DNA from: Coriobacteriia bacterium
Lineage (GTDB): Bacteria; Actinomycetota; Coriobacteriia; Anaerosomatales; Anaerosomataceae
DNA length: 64,000 bases
NCBI GenBank assembly: GCA_030655755.1
Contig: JAUSOQ010000057.1
Span: forward strand, 28,212-92,211
Direction: 5' to 3'
Position 1 is the stretch's first letter. Each line of letters starts with the position of its first letter. Both the position numbers and the translations under genes were made by a program. Shown one piece after another: positions 11,580 to 20,877 of the stretch. The notes beneath the pieces were generated by a model that was not told the origin of the DNA, searched no databases, and saw only the letters and a list, made by a program, of their open reading frames with translations.

Positions 11580-12494
11580 ATGACACTTCCAAAAGTGGAC
11601 AAGATCTGGATGGACGGCACCCTGGTGGACTGGGACAAGGCCCAGGTCCATGTCCTGACGCATGCGCTACACTACGGCTCCGGTGTCTTCGAAGGAATCC
11701 GGTGTTACGAGACCACAGACGGTCCGGCCGTTTTCCGCCTTACCGAACACATGCAGCGCTTCGAGCGTTCGGCCAAGATGCTTTTCATGGACCTTGGCTA
11801 CTCCGTTCAGGAGATGGTCGACGCGGTCAAAGCGACCATTCGCGTGAACGGTCTGAAGTCGTGCTACATCCGTCCGCTCGCGTTCCGCGGTTACGGTGTC
11901 ATGGGTCTGGACCCGATCCCTGCTCCCGTTCAGGTGATCATCGCCGTGTGGCCCTGGGAGACCTACATGGGCGAGGAAGCGCTGGTCAAAGGCGTCGACG
12001 TCGGTGTCTCGTCGTGGCGTCAGCGCGGTATCAACTCGATGCCGCCCGCGATCAAGGCGACCGGGAACTATCTCAATAGCTCGCTCGCGCGTATCGAGGC
12101 CAATCGCCACGGCTACAATGAGGCGGTCCTCCTGAACGAAGAGGGCAAGGTCTGCGAGGGAACCGGCGAGAACCTGTTCATCGTCCGCGATGGTGTCATA
12201 TCCACGCCGCCGGTCTCCGATGGCCTACTCGAGGGCATCACGCGTGACTCGATCATGGTGATCGCCGACAACCTGGGCTATCCCGTGCTCGAGGAGTCGC
12301 TCGTGCGCACTGATCTGTACTGTGCTGATGAGATGTTCATGACCGGTTCGGCGGCCGAGCTCGTGCCCGTACGGTCGGTCGATGGCCACGTCATCGGCGA
12401 GGCCGGTCCGATAGCCCTCGAGCTGCAGAAGATCTTCTTCCGCGTCGTGCATGGCGAGGAGTCCGACTACGAGGAATGGCTGGAGCGCGTCTAA
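11580..12494 (+). CDS. ilvE: Branched-chain amino acid aminotransferase
   Basis: A 304-residue class IV PLP aminotransferase that makes leucine, isoleucine and valine from their 2-oxo acids. It has the early LTHALHYGSGVFEGIRCY motif. The PLP lysine is in AIKATGNYLNS near residue 160, and GTGENLFIV near 200 is the glycine-rich cofactor loop. It follows leuB by 90 bases and precedes cimA by one base, completing the branched-chain set apart from ilvD and ilvA, which are not in the window. Confidence 0.95.
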   Translation: MTLPKVDKIWMDGTLVDWDKAQVHVLTHALHYGSGVFEGIRCYETTDGPAVFRLTEHMQRFERSAKMLFMDLGYSVQEMVDAVKATIRVNGLKSCYIRPLAFRGYGVMGLDPIPAPVQVIIAVWPWETYMGEEALVKGVDVGVSSWRQRGINSMPPAIKATGNYLNSSLARIEANRHGYNEAVLLNEEGKVCEGTGENLFIVRDGVISTPPVSDGLLEGITRDSIMVIADNLGYPVLEESLVRTDLYCADEMFMTGSAAELVPVRSVDGHVIGEAGPIALELQKIFFRVVHGEESDYEEWLERV

Positions 12495-12495
12495 G

Positions 12496-14073
12496 GTGAT
12501 CACGCTCTACGACACAACGTTGCGAGACGGCACACAGCGTGAAGGGCTATCCCTGTCCGCTGAGGACAAGCTGCGCGTCGTGATGCGCTTAGACGACCTG
12601 GGCATCGACTACATCGAGGGCGGTTTCCCGGGCTCCAATCCCAAAGACATCGAGTTCTTCGACCGCGCCAAGTCACTTTCGCTCTCGCACGCCAAGATCA
12701 CCGCGTTCGGCACCACGCGTCGCAAGGGTATCGCCGCCGAGGAGGACGAGGGGCTCGCCGCACTGCTCGAGACGGATTGCGAGGCGCTCTGCATCTTCGG
12801 CAAGGCCTGGACGATCCATGTGACCGAGACGCTGCAGACCACGCTTGAGGAGAATCTGGCGATGGTCGGTGACTCGGTGCGCTACCTCAAGGCGCAGGGC
12901 CGCACCGTCTTCTTCGACGCCGAGCACTTCTTCGACGGCTACAAGGCGGATGCCACCTATGCATTGCAAGTCTGCCAGACGGCGGCCGAGGCGGGTGCTG
13001 GCGTGGTCGTACTGTGCGACACCAACGGCGGCACGCTGCCGCACGAGGTCGCACGTATCGTGGCCGAGATGACCGTTGCGCTCGATGTGCCGCTCGGCAT
13101 CCATGCGCACAACGACGCCGCGTGCGCGGTCGCGAACTCGCTCGTGGCTGTCGACGGCGGTTGCGTGCACGTACAAGGAACCATCAACGGCTACGGCGAG
13201 CGCGCCGGTAACGCCGACCTCACCTCGATCATCCCGGCGCTCGTGCTCAAGATGGGCGTCGAGACGAGTGTGGATCCCGATCGCCTGAAGCTGCTGACAG
13301 AGGTCTCGCACTTCGTGGCAGAGACGGCCAATCTCTCCCCGTATCCACAGCAGCCCTACGTGGGAGCGAGTGCGTTCGCGCACAAGGGCGGCGTGCATGC
13401 GAGCGCAGCCTCACGGCTCGAGGCCGCCTATGAGCACATCGAACCGGCGCTCGTCGGCAATCTCGCGCGCGTCGTGGTGAGCGAGCTTGCCGGTCGGGCC
13501 AGCCTCACCATGAAGGCCAAGGAGATGGGCATCGACCTGACCGGCGACCAGGAAACGGTGGGCTCGGTACTCGACAACATCAAAGAACTCGAACACCATG
13601 GCTACTCGTTCGAGGCGGCCGATGCCTCACTCGAGATCATGCTGCGCAAGGAGCTGGGCACCTATGAGCCCTTCTTCGCGCTGGAGTCGTTCCGCTGCAT
13701 CATGGAGAAGCGCGAGGACGGCAAGGTCATGACCGAGGCGACCATCAAGGTCCAGGTCAAAGGACACCGCTACATCGCTACGGCTGAAGGCAACGGTCCC
13801 GTGAACGCGCTGGACAAAGCGCTGCGCATCGCCATCGGTCGCTTCTATCCCGATCTGGACGCCATCGCACTCGATGACTTCAAGGTTCGCGTACTCGATG
13901 AGAAGAAGGGCACGGGCGCAGTCACACGCGTTCTGATCGAATCCGCTGACGGGGACAAGAGCTGGGGCACCGTGGGTGTCTCGGAAAACATCATCGAGGC
14001 CTCATGGGAGGCGCTCGTCGACTCGGTCGAGTGGGGTCTCTTACATCCGAGGCAGGATTCTGTGCAGTCGTAG
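12496..14073 (+). CDS. cimA: (R)-citramalate synthase
   Basis: A 525-residue member of the LeuA/homocitrate synthase superfamily of the citramalate synthase type: YDTTLRDGTQREGLSLS at the N-terminus, GGFPGSNPKD, and HAHNDAACAVANS for metal binding. It makes citramalate from pyruvate and acetyl-CoA, giving a threonine-independent route to 2-oxobutyrate and isoleucine. The C-terminal regulatory domain is present. GTG 12496 lies 1 base after the ilvE stop. The presence of both leuA and cimA in one cluster, served by one leuCD-leuB set, supports the pyruvate route to isoleucine. Confidence 0.92.
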   Translation: MITLYDTTLRDGTQREGLSLSAEDKLRVVMRLDDLGIDYIEGGFPGSNPKDIEFFDRAKSLSLSHAKITAFGTTRRKGIAAEEDEGLAALLETDCEALCIFGKAWTIHVTETLQTTLEENLAMVGDSVRYLKAQGRTVFFDAEHFFDGYKADATYALQVCQTAAEAGAGVVVLCDTNGGTLPHEVARIVAEMTVALDVPLGIHAHNDAACAVANSLVAVDGGCVHVQGTINGYGERAGNADLTSIIPALVLKMGVETSVDPDRLKLLTEVSHFVAETANLSPYPQQPYVGASAFAHKGGVHASAASRLEAAYEHIEPALVGNLARVVVSELAGRASLTMKAKEMGIDLTGDQETVGSVLDNIKELEHHGYSFEAADASLEIMLRKELGTYEPFFALESFRCIMEKREDGKVMTEATIKVQVKGHRYIATAEGNGPVNALDKALRIAIGRFYPDLDAIALDDFKVRVLDEKKGTGAVTRVLIESADGDKSWGTVGVSENIIEASWEALVDSVEWGLLHPRQDSVQS

Positions 14074-14074
14074 T

Positions 14075-14102
14075 TGAATGAACCTTTCAGAAGGTTCGTT
14101 CA
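14075..14102 (+). terminator. Hairpin after cimA
   Basis: Twelve paired positions, TGAATGAACCTT (14075-14086) with AAGGTTCGTTCA (14091-14102), including one G-U pair, and a TCAG tetraloop directly after the cimA stop. There is no U-tract. It is probably a terminator or attenuator between cimA and the FAH-family gene. Confidence 0.5.
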
Positions 14103-14125
14103 TACCTGCACGGGAGAGAACCCGC

Positions 14126-14875
14126 ATGAGAGTCGTACGCATCTATCAGGACGAAGATGTCCGCTACGGTCTCGCCGATGACGCCACGGTGACGCTCATC
14201 TCCGACGAGCCGTTCGCCGCGTGGGAGGCCGAGGGCATCGTCCCACTCGCTCAAGCCCAGCTTCTGGCGCCAGTCATCCCCACCAAGATCGTGTGCGTCG
14301 GCATCAACTACCGGGCGCACGCCAAGGAGATGGGACACGAGCTTCCCTCAGAGCCCCTGATCTTCCTCAAGCCACCGACTGCGATCAGCGGGCCGCAGGG
14401 CGAGATCCGTATCCCTGAAGGTGTCGAGCGTGTTGACTTCGAGGGCGAACTCGCTGCAGTCATCGGGCGTCGGACCCACCGGGTGTCACCCGGCGAGGCT
14501 ATCTCGCACGTACTCGGCTTCATCTGCGCCAACGACGTGACTGCGCGTGATATCCAGAAGCGCGATGGGCAGTGGACTCGGGCGAAGGGCTTCGATACGT
14601 TCTGTCCTGTCGGTCCGTGGGTCGAGACCGACATAGACCCACTCGATCTCAAGCTGGAGACGTACCTCAATGGTGAGTTGAAGCAGTCTTCGCGTACCTC
14701 GGACATGATCTTCAATGTCTACGAACTCGTGAGTTTCATCAGCGGTGTCATGACGCTGCTTCCCGGTGATATCGTGCTCACGGGTACACCGAGCGGTGTG
14801 GGGCCGATGCAACGCGGCGACGTCGTCGAGGTTCGCATCGAGGGCATCGGCAGCCTCGTCAATCGCGTCGTCTAG
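14126..14875 (+). CDS. Fumarylacetoacetate hydrolase-family protein
   Basis: A 249-residue FAH-fold protein, a family that includes acylpyruvases, oxaloacetate decarboxylases and 2-hydroxyhepta-diene-dioate isomerases. Metal-binding acids are visible in VDFEGELAAVIGR and NDVTARDIQ. GDIVLTGTPSGVGPMQRGD is the conserved C-terminal loop. ATG 14126 is chosen over an upstream in-frame ATG at 14078 because CGGGAGAG lies just before it and the upstream stretch is the hairpin. Substrate unknown; a 2-oxo/1,3-diketo acid is likely. Confidence 0.8.
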   Translation: MRVVRIYQDEDVRYGLADDATVTLISDEPFAAWEAEGIVPLAQAQLLAPVIPTKIVCVGINYRAHAKEMGHELPSEPLIFLKPPTAISGPQGEIRIPEGVERVDFEGELAAVIGRRTHRVSPGEAISHVLGFICANDVTARDIQKRDGQWTRAKGFDTFCPVGPWVETDIDPLDLKLETYLNGELKQSSRTSDMIFNVYELVSFISGVMTLLPGDIVLTGTPSGVGPMQRGDVVEVRIEGIGSLVNRVV

Positions 14876-14968
14876 CGGCATCAACCGAGCATGGCGCCAG
14901 GTCGCCTCGCCGCCTGTCGGAAAGCTGGCTCCGCTCGGCCATGACCGACCCGGTATATCGCCGCCGAG

Positions 14969-14977
14969 TGGTAGGAT
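14969..14977 (+). promoter_or_regulatory. Extended -10 promoter upstream of the YerC-like gene
   Basis: TGGTAGGAT (TG, one base, TAGGAT at 14972-14977) is a good extended -10, 48 bases before the YerC-like start. No clear -35 is visible. CACA and TGTG lie as an inverted pair about 10 bases downstream, at the likely transcription start, and might be an operator. Confidence 0.4.
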
Positions 14978-15024
14978 AGGCACATCATATTGTGTGTCCG
15001 CCACGACCCGGGAGCCTGTCGTCG

Positions 15025-15336
15025 ATGTCTTCGGATCGCGTTCGCACGCCTGAAGTGGAAGCCCTGCTCGAGGCGTTCCTTGCGCTCGAGAATGTCGATG
15101 AGGCGTACGCGTTCCTGCAAGACGTGTGTACGATCCGTGAGATCGGAGACATGGCGCAACGACTCGCCGTCGCGCGCATGCTGGCCGAAGGCGAGCACTA
15201 CACGCGTATCCAGGAGGTCACCGGCGCGAGCAGTACGACGATCTCTCGCGTGAGCCGCAGCCTCAACTACGGTGCGGACGGCTATGCTCTCATCGCCGAG
15301 CGTCTCGGCAAGCTCGAAGGGGAGGACGGCGCCTAG
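15025..15336 (+). CDS. YerC/YecD-type TrpR-related DNA-binding protein
   Basis: A 103-residue protein of the TrpR superfamily YerC/YecD branch. An all-helical N-terminal part is followed by a helix-turn-helix with the family signature RLAVARMLAEGEHYTRIQ and GASSTTISRVSRSL. The family contains the tryptophan repressor and related regulators, so a role in controlling the neighbouring his or trp genes is possible but not shown. ATG 15025 follows GGGAG at a somewhat long spacing. The stop lies one base before dnaE. Confidence 0.8.
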   Translation: MSSDRVRTPEVEALLEAFLALENVDEAYAFLQDVCTIREIGDMAQRLAVARMLAEGEHYTRIQEVTGASSTTISRVSRSLNYGADGYALIAERLGKLEGEDGA

Positions 15337-15337
15337 T

Positions 15338-18300
15338 ATGTCCGGCTTCGTCCATCTGCACACACACTCCGAGTATTCCCTGCTGGACGGGCATGCCCGG
15401 GTCGAGAAGCTCGTGGAGCGTGCTGCTGAACTCGGTATGCCGGCGCTCGCCATCACCGACCACGGCGCGATGTACGGCGCGGTCGAGTTCTACCGCAAGG
15501 CGCAGGACAAGGTGAAGCCGATCATCGGGTGCGAGGCGTACTTCACGCCCGATTCGCGCAAGAAGCGCGATGGCAAACCCAACCTGTACCATCTGTTGCT
15601 GCTCGCCAAGAACGAGACCGGATACCGGAACCTTATGGCGATGATCTCAGAGGCCCACATCGGCGGTTTCTACTATAAGCCTCAAGTCGACCTTGAGCTG
15701 TTGGAGCGCTATCACGAGGGCCTGATCTGCACGTCGGCATGCATGTCGGGCATCGTGAGCAAGTCCATCGAGCGCGGCGAACTTACGGAGGCCCGGCGCT
15801 GGGCGGAGACATATGCCGGTATCTTCGGTGTGGAGGATTTCTTCCTCGAGATCCAGCAGCAAGGGATCACCGCCGACAATGGCGTTACGCAAAAGCAGCT
15901 CAATGTCGCGATCGCCAGCATGGCCGGTGAGATGGGCGTGGGGCTGATCGCCACCAACGACATCCACTACGTCATGGCCGAGGACGCGCCGGCGCAAGAC
16001 CTGCTCCTGTGCATCGGCACCGGCTCGACGGTCGAGGAGCGCGATCGGTTCCGTTTCTCCTCGGACCAGTTCTACATGAAGTCCGCCGAGCAGATGGCCG
16101 AGATATTCGCCGACTATCCGGAGGCGATATCCAATACCGTCGCCATCGCACAACGTTGTGACCTCACGCTCGAGTTCGGCCGCATCATCCTGCCGGTGTT
16201 CGAGGTCCCCGAACGCATACAGGTGCGTGCCGAGAACGGCGCCTACGACGAGCAGTCTTCGCTCAACGCGTACCTCGAGGAACAGTGTCTGCAGGGCCTT
16301 CATGAGCGCTATGGCGATCCTGTGTCCGAGATCGCGCTCGCTCGACTCGAACACGAGCTCACCGTCATCCGCGACAAGGGTTTTGCCGGCTATTTTCTCG
16401 TCGTGCAGGACTTCGTCCAATGGGCGAAGCACCATGGCATCGGTGTCGGTCCCGGCCGCGGCAGCGCTGCAGGCGCCATCATCGCCTACGCGCTCGGTAT
16501 CACTGCGCTCGATCCGCTCGAGCACGGACTGCTGTTCGAGCGTTTCCTCAACCCCGAGCGGACCGACATGCCCGATATCGATATCGACTTCGATGACGCA
16601 CGTCGCGGCGAGGTCATCGAATACGTGCGTCAGAAGTACGGTGAGGACAAAGTCGCCCAGATCATCACCTTCAATACGATGAAGGCACGTGCCGCGGTAC
16701 GCGATGCCGGACGCGTTCTCGGCTATCCCTACGGCGTGCCCGACAAGATCGCGAAACAGATCCAGGAGGGGCCGGACGCGACGATCGCCGGGTCGCTGAA
16801 GGAGAATCCCGACCTCAAGGCCGAGTACAATGCGGGCGGGGACACCAAACGCATCATCGACGCAGCGCTCTCTCTCGAGCACATCGTGCGCGGGGAGGGT
16901 GTCCATGCAGCGGGTGTCGTCATCTGCCGCGATCCGCTTCACTACTACACACCGGTCAAACGCGACACCAAAGGCGATGCGATCGTCACGCAGTACGAAG
17001 GCACGCTGATCGCCGAACTCGGTCTGCTTAAGATGGACTTCCTCGGCCTGCGCACCCTGACCGTCATCGCGGATGCCGTCCGTGCCGTCAAGGTGAATCA
17101 CGGTGTGGACATCGACATCGAGCACATCCCGATGAACGACGCGAAGACGTTCGAACTGTTGCGCCGGGCGGACACCGTCGGTGTGTTCCAAGTCGAGTCG
17201 GCAGGCATGCGACAGCTGCTCAAGGACCTGAAGCCGACCGTGTTCTCCGACCTGGTCGCCATCTTGGCGCTCTATCGTCCTGGTCCGCTGCAGTCGGGTA
17301 TGGTCAAAGACTTCGTCGAGCGCAAGCACGGGCGTCAGAAGGTCGTGTATTACGACGACCGTATCAAGCACATCTTGGAGGAGACCTACGGCACGATGGT
17401 CTACCAGGAGCAGGTCATGCGCCTGTCGATGGACATGGCCGGCTTTTCGGCGGGCAAGGCCGAGAAGCTCAGAAAGGCCATGGGCAAGAAGAAGCAGGAG
17501 ATCATCGACGCCCTACGCAAGGAGTTCGTCGAAGGCGCCGTGGACCGTGACTACAACCGCAGAATCGCCGAGCAGGTCTATACCGACATCGAGAAGTTCG
17601 CGCAGTACGGCTTCAACAAGAGTCACTCGGCAGCATATGGGCTGGTCACGTACCAGACCGCGTATCTTAAGGCGCACTACCCCGCCGAGTACATGGCGGC
17701 CGTCCTGACGAGCTACGTGGGCAAGACCGACACGATCGTGAAGTACGTGGCCGAGTGCAATCGCACCGGCATGACGGTACTCCCGCCGGACGTGAACACC
17801 TCGGGCAAGGACTTCACTGCGGTGGGAAGCAGCATCCGCTTTGGACTTTCGGGCATCCGCGGTGTGGGTGAGGCGGTCGTTGAGCATGTAGTCGTGGTGC
17901 GCACCGAGGGTGGTCCTTTCACCTCGCTGCACGATTTCTGCGCACGCGTGGACCTCAAGCAGATGAACAAGAAGACGCTTGAAGCACTCATCAAGGCGGG
18001 CGCGTTCGACTCCACCGGTTACGCCCGAAAGCATCTGATGACATTGATGGATTCCTGTGTCGAGTCGGCGCTCAAGCGCCAGCGCGACCAAGACAGCGGC
18101 CAGGTCTCGATGTTCGACCTGTTCGATGCGGATGAGCATGGGATGGACGATGCCGTTCCGGCGCCGGATGGAGATGATTGGGAGAAGGGCATCAGGCTCG
18201 CGTTCGAGAAGGAGATGCTCGGTATCTACGTCTCCGATCACCCGCTCAACGCGGTCCGCGAGCTTATTGAGCGAGCGCGCAGCTACTCGCTCGGCGATAG

Positions 18301-18826
18301 CGACGAGTTCGCAGATGGTATGTCTGGCTGGTTCGCCGGCATCCTCGCCAAGGTCGACAAGGTCGCCACACGTGCCGGCAAGCTGATGGGGACGATCGTG
18401 CTGGAAGATCTTGAGGGAAGCATGGAGGGCGTCATGTTCCCACAGGTCTATGAGAAGTACCGGGACGTGGTGGCCGAGGATGCGATCGTGCGCGTGCGTG
18501 CGAAGGTGGAGTCCTCCGACCGCGGCCGCAAGCTGATCGTGCATGAGGTCGAGCTTCTCGCGGCCGACGGTCGTTTCGAGGCGCCGCCGCAGACGCTGTG
18601 GATCTGTTCGGACGTCCGCATGCTCACCAATGGTCGCGGCGCTCGGTTCAAAGAGATCCTCGGTCAGCATCGTGGACGCGATACGGTGATGCTCGAGCTC
18701 ACCAATGGGGGAGATGCACCAAAGAAGGCTCGCATGCCCGATGAGTACAAGGTGAACGCCGGAAGCGCGCAGCTGCACGCCGAGCTCAAGGAACTGCTCG
18801 GCGAAGGGTGCGTAAGGGAGGCCTGA
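15338..18826 (+). CDS. dnaE: DNA polymerase III alpha subunit
   Basis: A 1162-residue replicative polymerase of the DnaE1 type. The N-terminal PHP domain begins HLHTHSEYSLLDG. The palm motif GPGRGSAAG is near residue 370, and the catalytic aspartates are in PDIDIDFDD near 410-418. The finger motif YEKILGV-like region is replaced by the usual FNKSHSAAYG near 765. The C-terminus carries helix-hairpin-helix and OB-fold segments. ATG 15338 is one base after the YerC-like stop. The open frame extends upstream, but GGGGAGGACGG gives a ribosome site for this start. Confidence 0.97.
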   Translation: MSGFVHLHTHSEYSLLDGHARVEKLVERAAELGMPALAITDHGAMYGAVEFYRKAQDKVKPIIGCEAYFTPDSRKKRDGKPNLYHLLLLAKNETGYRNLMAMISEAHIGGFYYKPQVDLELLERYHEGLICTSACMSGIVSKSIERGELTEARRWAETYAGIFGVEDFFLEIQQQGITADNGVTQKQLNVAIASMAGEMGVGLIATNDIHYVMAEDAPAQDLLLCIGTGSTVEERDRFRFSSDQFYMKSAEQMAEIFADYPEAISNTVAIAQRCDLTLEFGRIILPVFEVPERIQVRAENGAYDEQSSLNAYLEEQCLQGLHERYGDPVSEIALARLEHELTVIRDKGFAGYFLVVQDFVQWAKHHGIGVGPGRGSAAGAIIAYALGITALDPLEHGLLFERFLNPERTDMPDIDIDFDDARRGEVIEYVRQKYGEDKVAQIITFNTMKARAAVRDAGRVLGYPYGVPDKIAKQIQEGPDATIAGSLKENPDLKAEYNAGGDTKRIIDAALSLEHIVRGEGVHAAGVVICRDPLHYYTPVKRDTKGDAIVTQYEGTLIAELGLLKMDFLGLRTLTVIADAVRAVKVNHGVDIDIEHIPMNDAKTFELLRRADTVGVFQVESAGMRQLLKDLKPTVFSDLVAILALYRPGPLQSGMVKDFVERKHGRQKVVYYDDRIKHILEETYGTMVYQEQVMRLSMDMAGFSAGKAEKLRKAMGKKKQEIIDALRKEFVEGAVDRDYNRRIAEQVYTDIEKFAQYGFNKSHSAAYGLVTYQTAYLKAHYPAEYMAAVLTSYVGKTDTIVKYVAECNRTGMTVLPPDVNTSGKDFTAVGSSIRFGLSGIRGVGEAVVEHVVVVRTEGGPFTSLHDFCARVDLKQMNKKTLEALIKAGAFDSTGYARKHLMTLMDSCVESALKRQRDQDSGQVSMFDLFDADEHGMDDAVPAPDGDDWEKGIRLAFEKEMLGIYVSDHPLNAVRELIERARSYSLGDSDEFADGMSGWFAGILAKVDKVATRAGKLMGTIVLEDLEGSMEGVMFPQVYEKYRDVVAEDAIVRVRAKVESSDRGRKLIVHEVELLAADGRFEAPPQTLWICSDVRMLTNGRGARFKEILGQHRGRDTVMLELTNGGDAPKKARMPDEYKVNAGSAQLHAELKELLGEGCVREA

Positions 18827-18829
18827 GGG

Positions 18830-18857
18830 TTGACCTTCACGCGGACCCTGCTATACT
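18830..18857 (+). promoter_or_regulatory. his operon promoter
   Basis: TTGACC (18830-18835), a 16-base spacer and TATACT (18852-18857) make the best sigma-70-type promoter in the window, about 50 bases before hisZ and just after the dnaE stop. Transcription should start near 18864. Confidence 0.75.
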
Positions 18858-18862
18858 CCAGT

Positions 18863-18883
18863 ACTGCAGCACTGTAGTGTAGT
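18863..18883 (+). promoter_or_regulatory. Imperfect palindrome at the his transcription start (candidate operator)
   Basis: A 21-base dyad with 7 of 10 half-site positions symmetric (ACTnCAnnAC-n-GTnnTGnAGT) covers roughly +1 to +20 of the his promoter. Its position suits a repressor. The only repressor-like gene nearby is the YerC/TrpR homologue at 15025-15336, so it is a candidate ligand by inference only. Confidence 0.35.
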
Positions 18884-18910
18884 AAAGCAAAGTACAGGAG
18901 GTGGGTGCTG

Positions 18911-20185
18911 GTGCGTCCAGTGACCCCGAGGGGATTTCGAGATGTGCTTTTTGCCGAGGCGGCCGAACGTGAAGCCGTCGCTTCGGCCATGAGCGACGTC
19001 TTCGATTCGTGGGGATACGGGCCCGTCGAGACGCCGGTGGTCGAGGAGTACGCGACTTTAGAGGCGGCGGTCGGGCGTTCGCTCGAGGCGACCGCGTTCC
19101 GTCTGTTCGACATCGATGGCTCCCTGCTTGCGCTGCGGCCCGAGATGACGGTGCCGATCGCGCGGCTGGTCGTATCGCGTCTGTCCGCCGAGCCTGGTCC
19201 GCACCGTTTCCGTTACGTTGCGCCGGTGTTTCGCGAGTACGCGTCTTTGCGCGGCCAGTCGCGCCAGTTCACGCAGGCGGGGGTGGAGCTTGTGGGTGCA
19301 CCCGGACCTGAAGGCGACGCCGAGATCATCTCCGTGCTGGCTGACGCGCTTGCTGCTGCCGGTCTGAGTGCGTACGCGATCGTCCTCGGCACCGTGCAGT
19401 TGCTGCGCGCACTCATCGAGGCGGCGGGGCTGTCGGAGGGTTGGGGGCAAGCGGTCCTCGATGCTGCTCACGAGCGGAATCTCGTCGAGATCGACCGCCT
19501 GTCCCGGCATGACAAGGTCCCCGATGCGGTCGGTGACGCGCTGCGTGCTGTACCGCGCATTCGTGGCGGCGCCGATGCCATCGAAGCTGCCGGTGTATAC
19601 GCGGCTGCGTGCGGCTGTGCGGGTGTGTTGCGCGATATCCGCGAGACGTACCGCATCCTGGAGGCGACCGGCCTTACCGGCGCGGTCACCGTGGATTTCG
19701 GCATCATGCGTTCCTTCGACTACTACACGGGTCTCGTGCTCGAGGTCTATGCTCCCGGCCTCGGTCTCCCACTCGGCGGGGGTGGCCGCTACGATCGCGT
19801 ACTTGCCGAGTTCGGTGCACCGGCGCCAGCCGCCGGTTTTGCGCTCGGCCTTGAACGCATCATGATCGCGCTGGCAGAACAGGGTGCGACTCCGCGAGTC
19901 CGGCCCCTGGACGCGGTCATCGGCGGCGAGGTGCCCTCAGAGGTCTTCTCGGCAGCCGCTGCGCTGCGCATCGCTGGCTGGTGTGTCCGGATCGCGGTCG
20001 CCAGAAGTGGTCGAGCGCTTCTTGCCGAGGCGGAGCGGGCAGACGCCGAGGAGGCGCTGGAAGTCGAGGGGAAGCGCGTCTATCGCCTCGATCGGGCGGG
20101 GGAGCGGGCCTTGCCGCTTCAGACGCCATTTCCGGCGCCGCCGACGATGACGTGGGCAGCCGACCGAGAGGAGGGTGCGCGATGA
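18911..20185 (+). CDS. hisZ: ATP phosphoribosyltransferase regulatory subunit
   Basis: A histidyl-tRNA synthetase-like protein of about 424 residues, without a tRNA-binding domain. It has class II synthetase motifs (ALRPEMTVPIARL, RFRYVAPVFREY, GGGGRYDRVLAEFG) and sits next to a short hisG, so it is HisZ rather than HisS. AGGAGG at 18896-18901 is only 3 bases from an earlier GTG at 18905 but 9 bases from GTG 18911, so 18911 is preferred. HisZ binds and activates short-form HisG and carries the histidine feedback site. First gene of the his operon. Confidence 0.92.
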   Translation: MRPVTPRGFRDVLFAEAAEREAVASAMSDVFDSWGYGPVETPVVEEYATLEAAVGRSLEATAFRLFDIDGSLLALRPEMTVPIARLVVSRLSAEPGPHRFRYVAPVFREYASLRGQSRQFTQAGVELVGAPGPEGDAEIISVLADALAAAGLSAYAIVLGTVQLLRALIEAAGLSEGWGQAVLDAAHERNLVEIDRLSRHDKVPDAVGDALRAVPRIRGGADAIEAAGVYAAACGCAGVLRDIRETYRILEATGLTGAVTVDFGIMRSFDYYTGLVLEVYAPGLGLPLGGGGRYDRVLAEFGAPAPAAGFALGLERIMIALAEQGATPRVRPLDAVIGGEVPSEVFSAAAALRIAGWCVRIAVARSGRALLAEAERADAEEALEVEGKRVYRLDRAGERALPLQTPFPAPPTMTWAADREEGAR

Positions 20186-20877
20186 TCGCGCGCAATCCCG
20201 GGTCGCGCTCGCGCGGCGGCAAGCTCCGCATAGCCGTGCCCAAGGGCGCACTCTACGATGACTCCGTACGCGTGCTTCGCACGGCTGGCGTGGACGTTGG
20301 TGGCCTTGCCGACCCCGGCCGTCAACTCATGGTGTCCACCGCCGATATGGATTTCATCATCGCGCGTCCCACCGACATCCCTGTCTACGTGGCATACGGC
20401 GGCGTGGACGTGGCGATCGCCGGCAAGGACGTGCTGCTCGAAGCCGATCTCGACGTCGTCGAACTGCTCGACCTCGGTTTTGGCGGTTGCCGGTTCGTGG
20501 TGGCCGAGCCAGAGGATGCGGTGCGCAGTGTGGAGGAGCTCTACCGCCACCTCGGCGTTATCCGAGTGGCCACCAAGTACCCGCGCATCACCGAGAAGCA
20601 CTTCGCGGAGAGCGGCGTGCAGGTCGAGGTCGTGAAGCTGCACGGCAACATCGAACTCGCCCCGTTGATCGGGCTTGCCGATCAGATCGTGGACATCACG
20701 GCGACAGGCAGCACGCTCGCTCAGAACCGGCTACGCATCGTCGATGAGGTACTCGCCTCAACGGCGCGCTTCGTCGCGAATCCGGCGAGCATGCGTACCG
20801 AATCAGCGCGCGTCACCGAGCTTGCCGATCGTATCGCGGCTGTCGTGCCGCTCACCAGAGAGGATGACGTCTCATGA
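20182..20877 (+). CDS. hisG: ATP phosphoribosyltransferase, short form
   Basis: A 231-residue short HisG without the C-terminal regulatory domain, matching the presence of HisZ. It joins ATP and PRPP in the first step of histidine synthesis. LRIAVPKGALYDDSV is near the start, and DITATGSTLAQN near residue 173 is the PRPP-binding loop. The ATG overlaps the hisZ stop (ATGA), and the gene's stop overlaps hisD in the same way. Confidence 0.95.
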   Translation: MIARNPGSRSRGGKLRIAVPKGALYDDSVRVLRTAGVDVGGLADPGRQLMVSTADMDFIIARPTDIPVYVAYGGVDVAIAGKDVLLEADLDVVELLDLGFGGCRFVVAEPEDAVRSVEELYRHLGVIRVATKYPRITEKHFAESGVQVEVVKLHGNIELAPLIGLADQIVDITATGSTLAQNRLRIVDEVLASTARFVANPASMRTESARVTELADRIAAVVPLTREDDVS

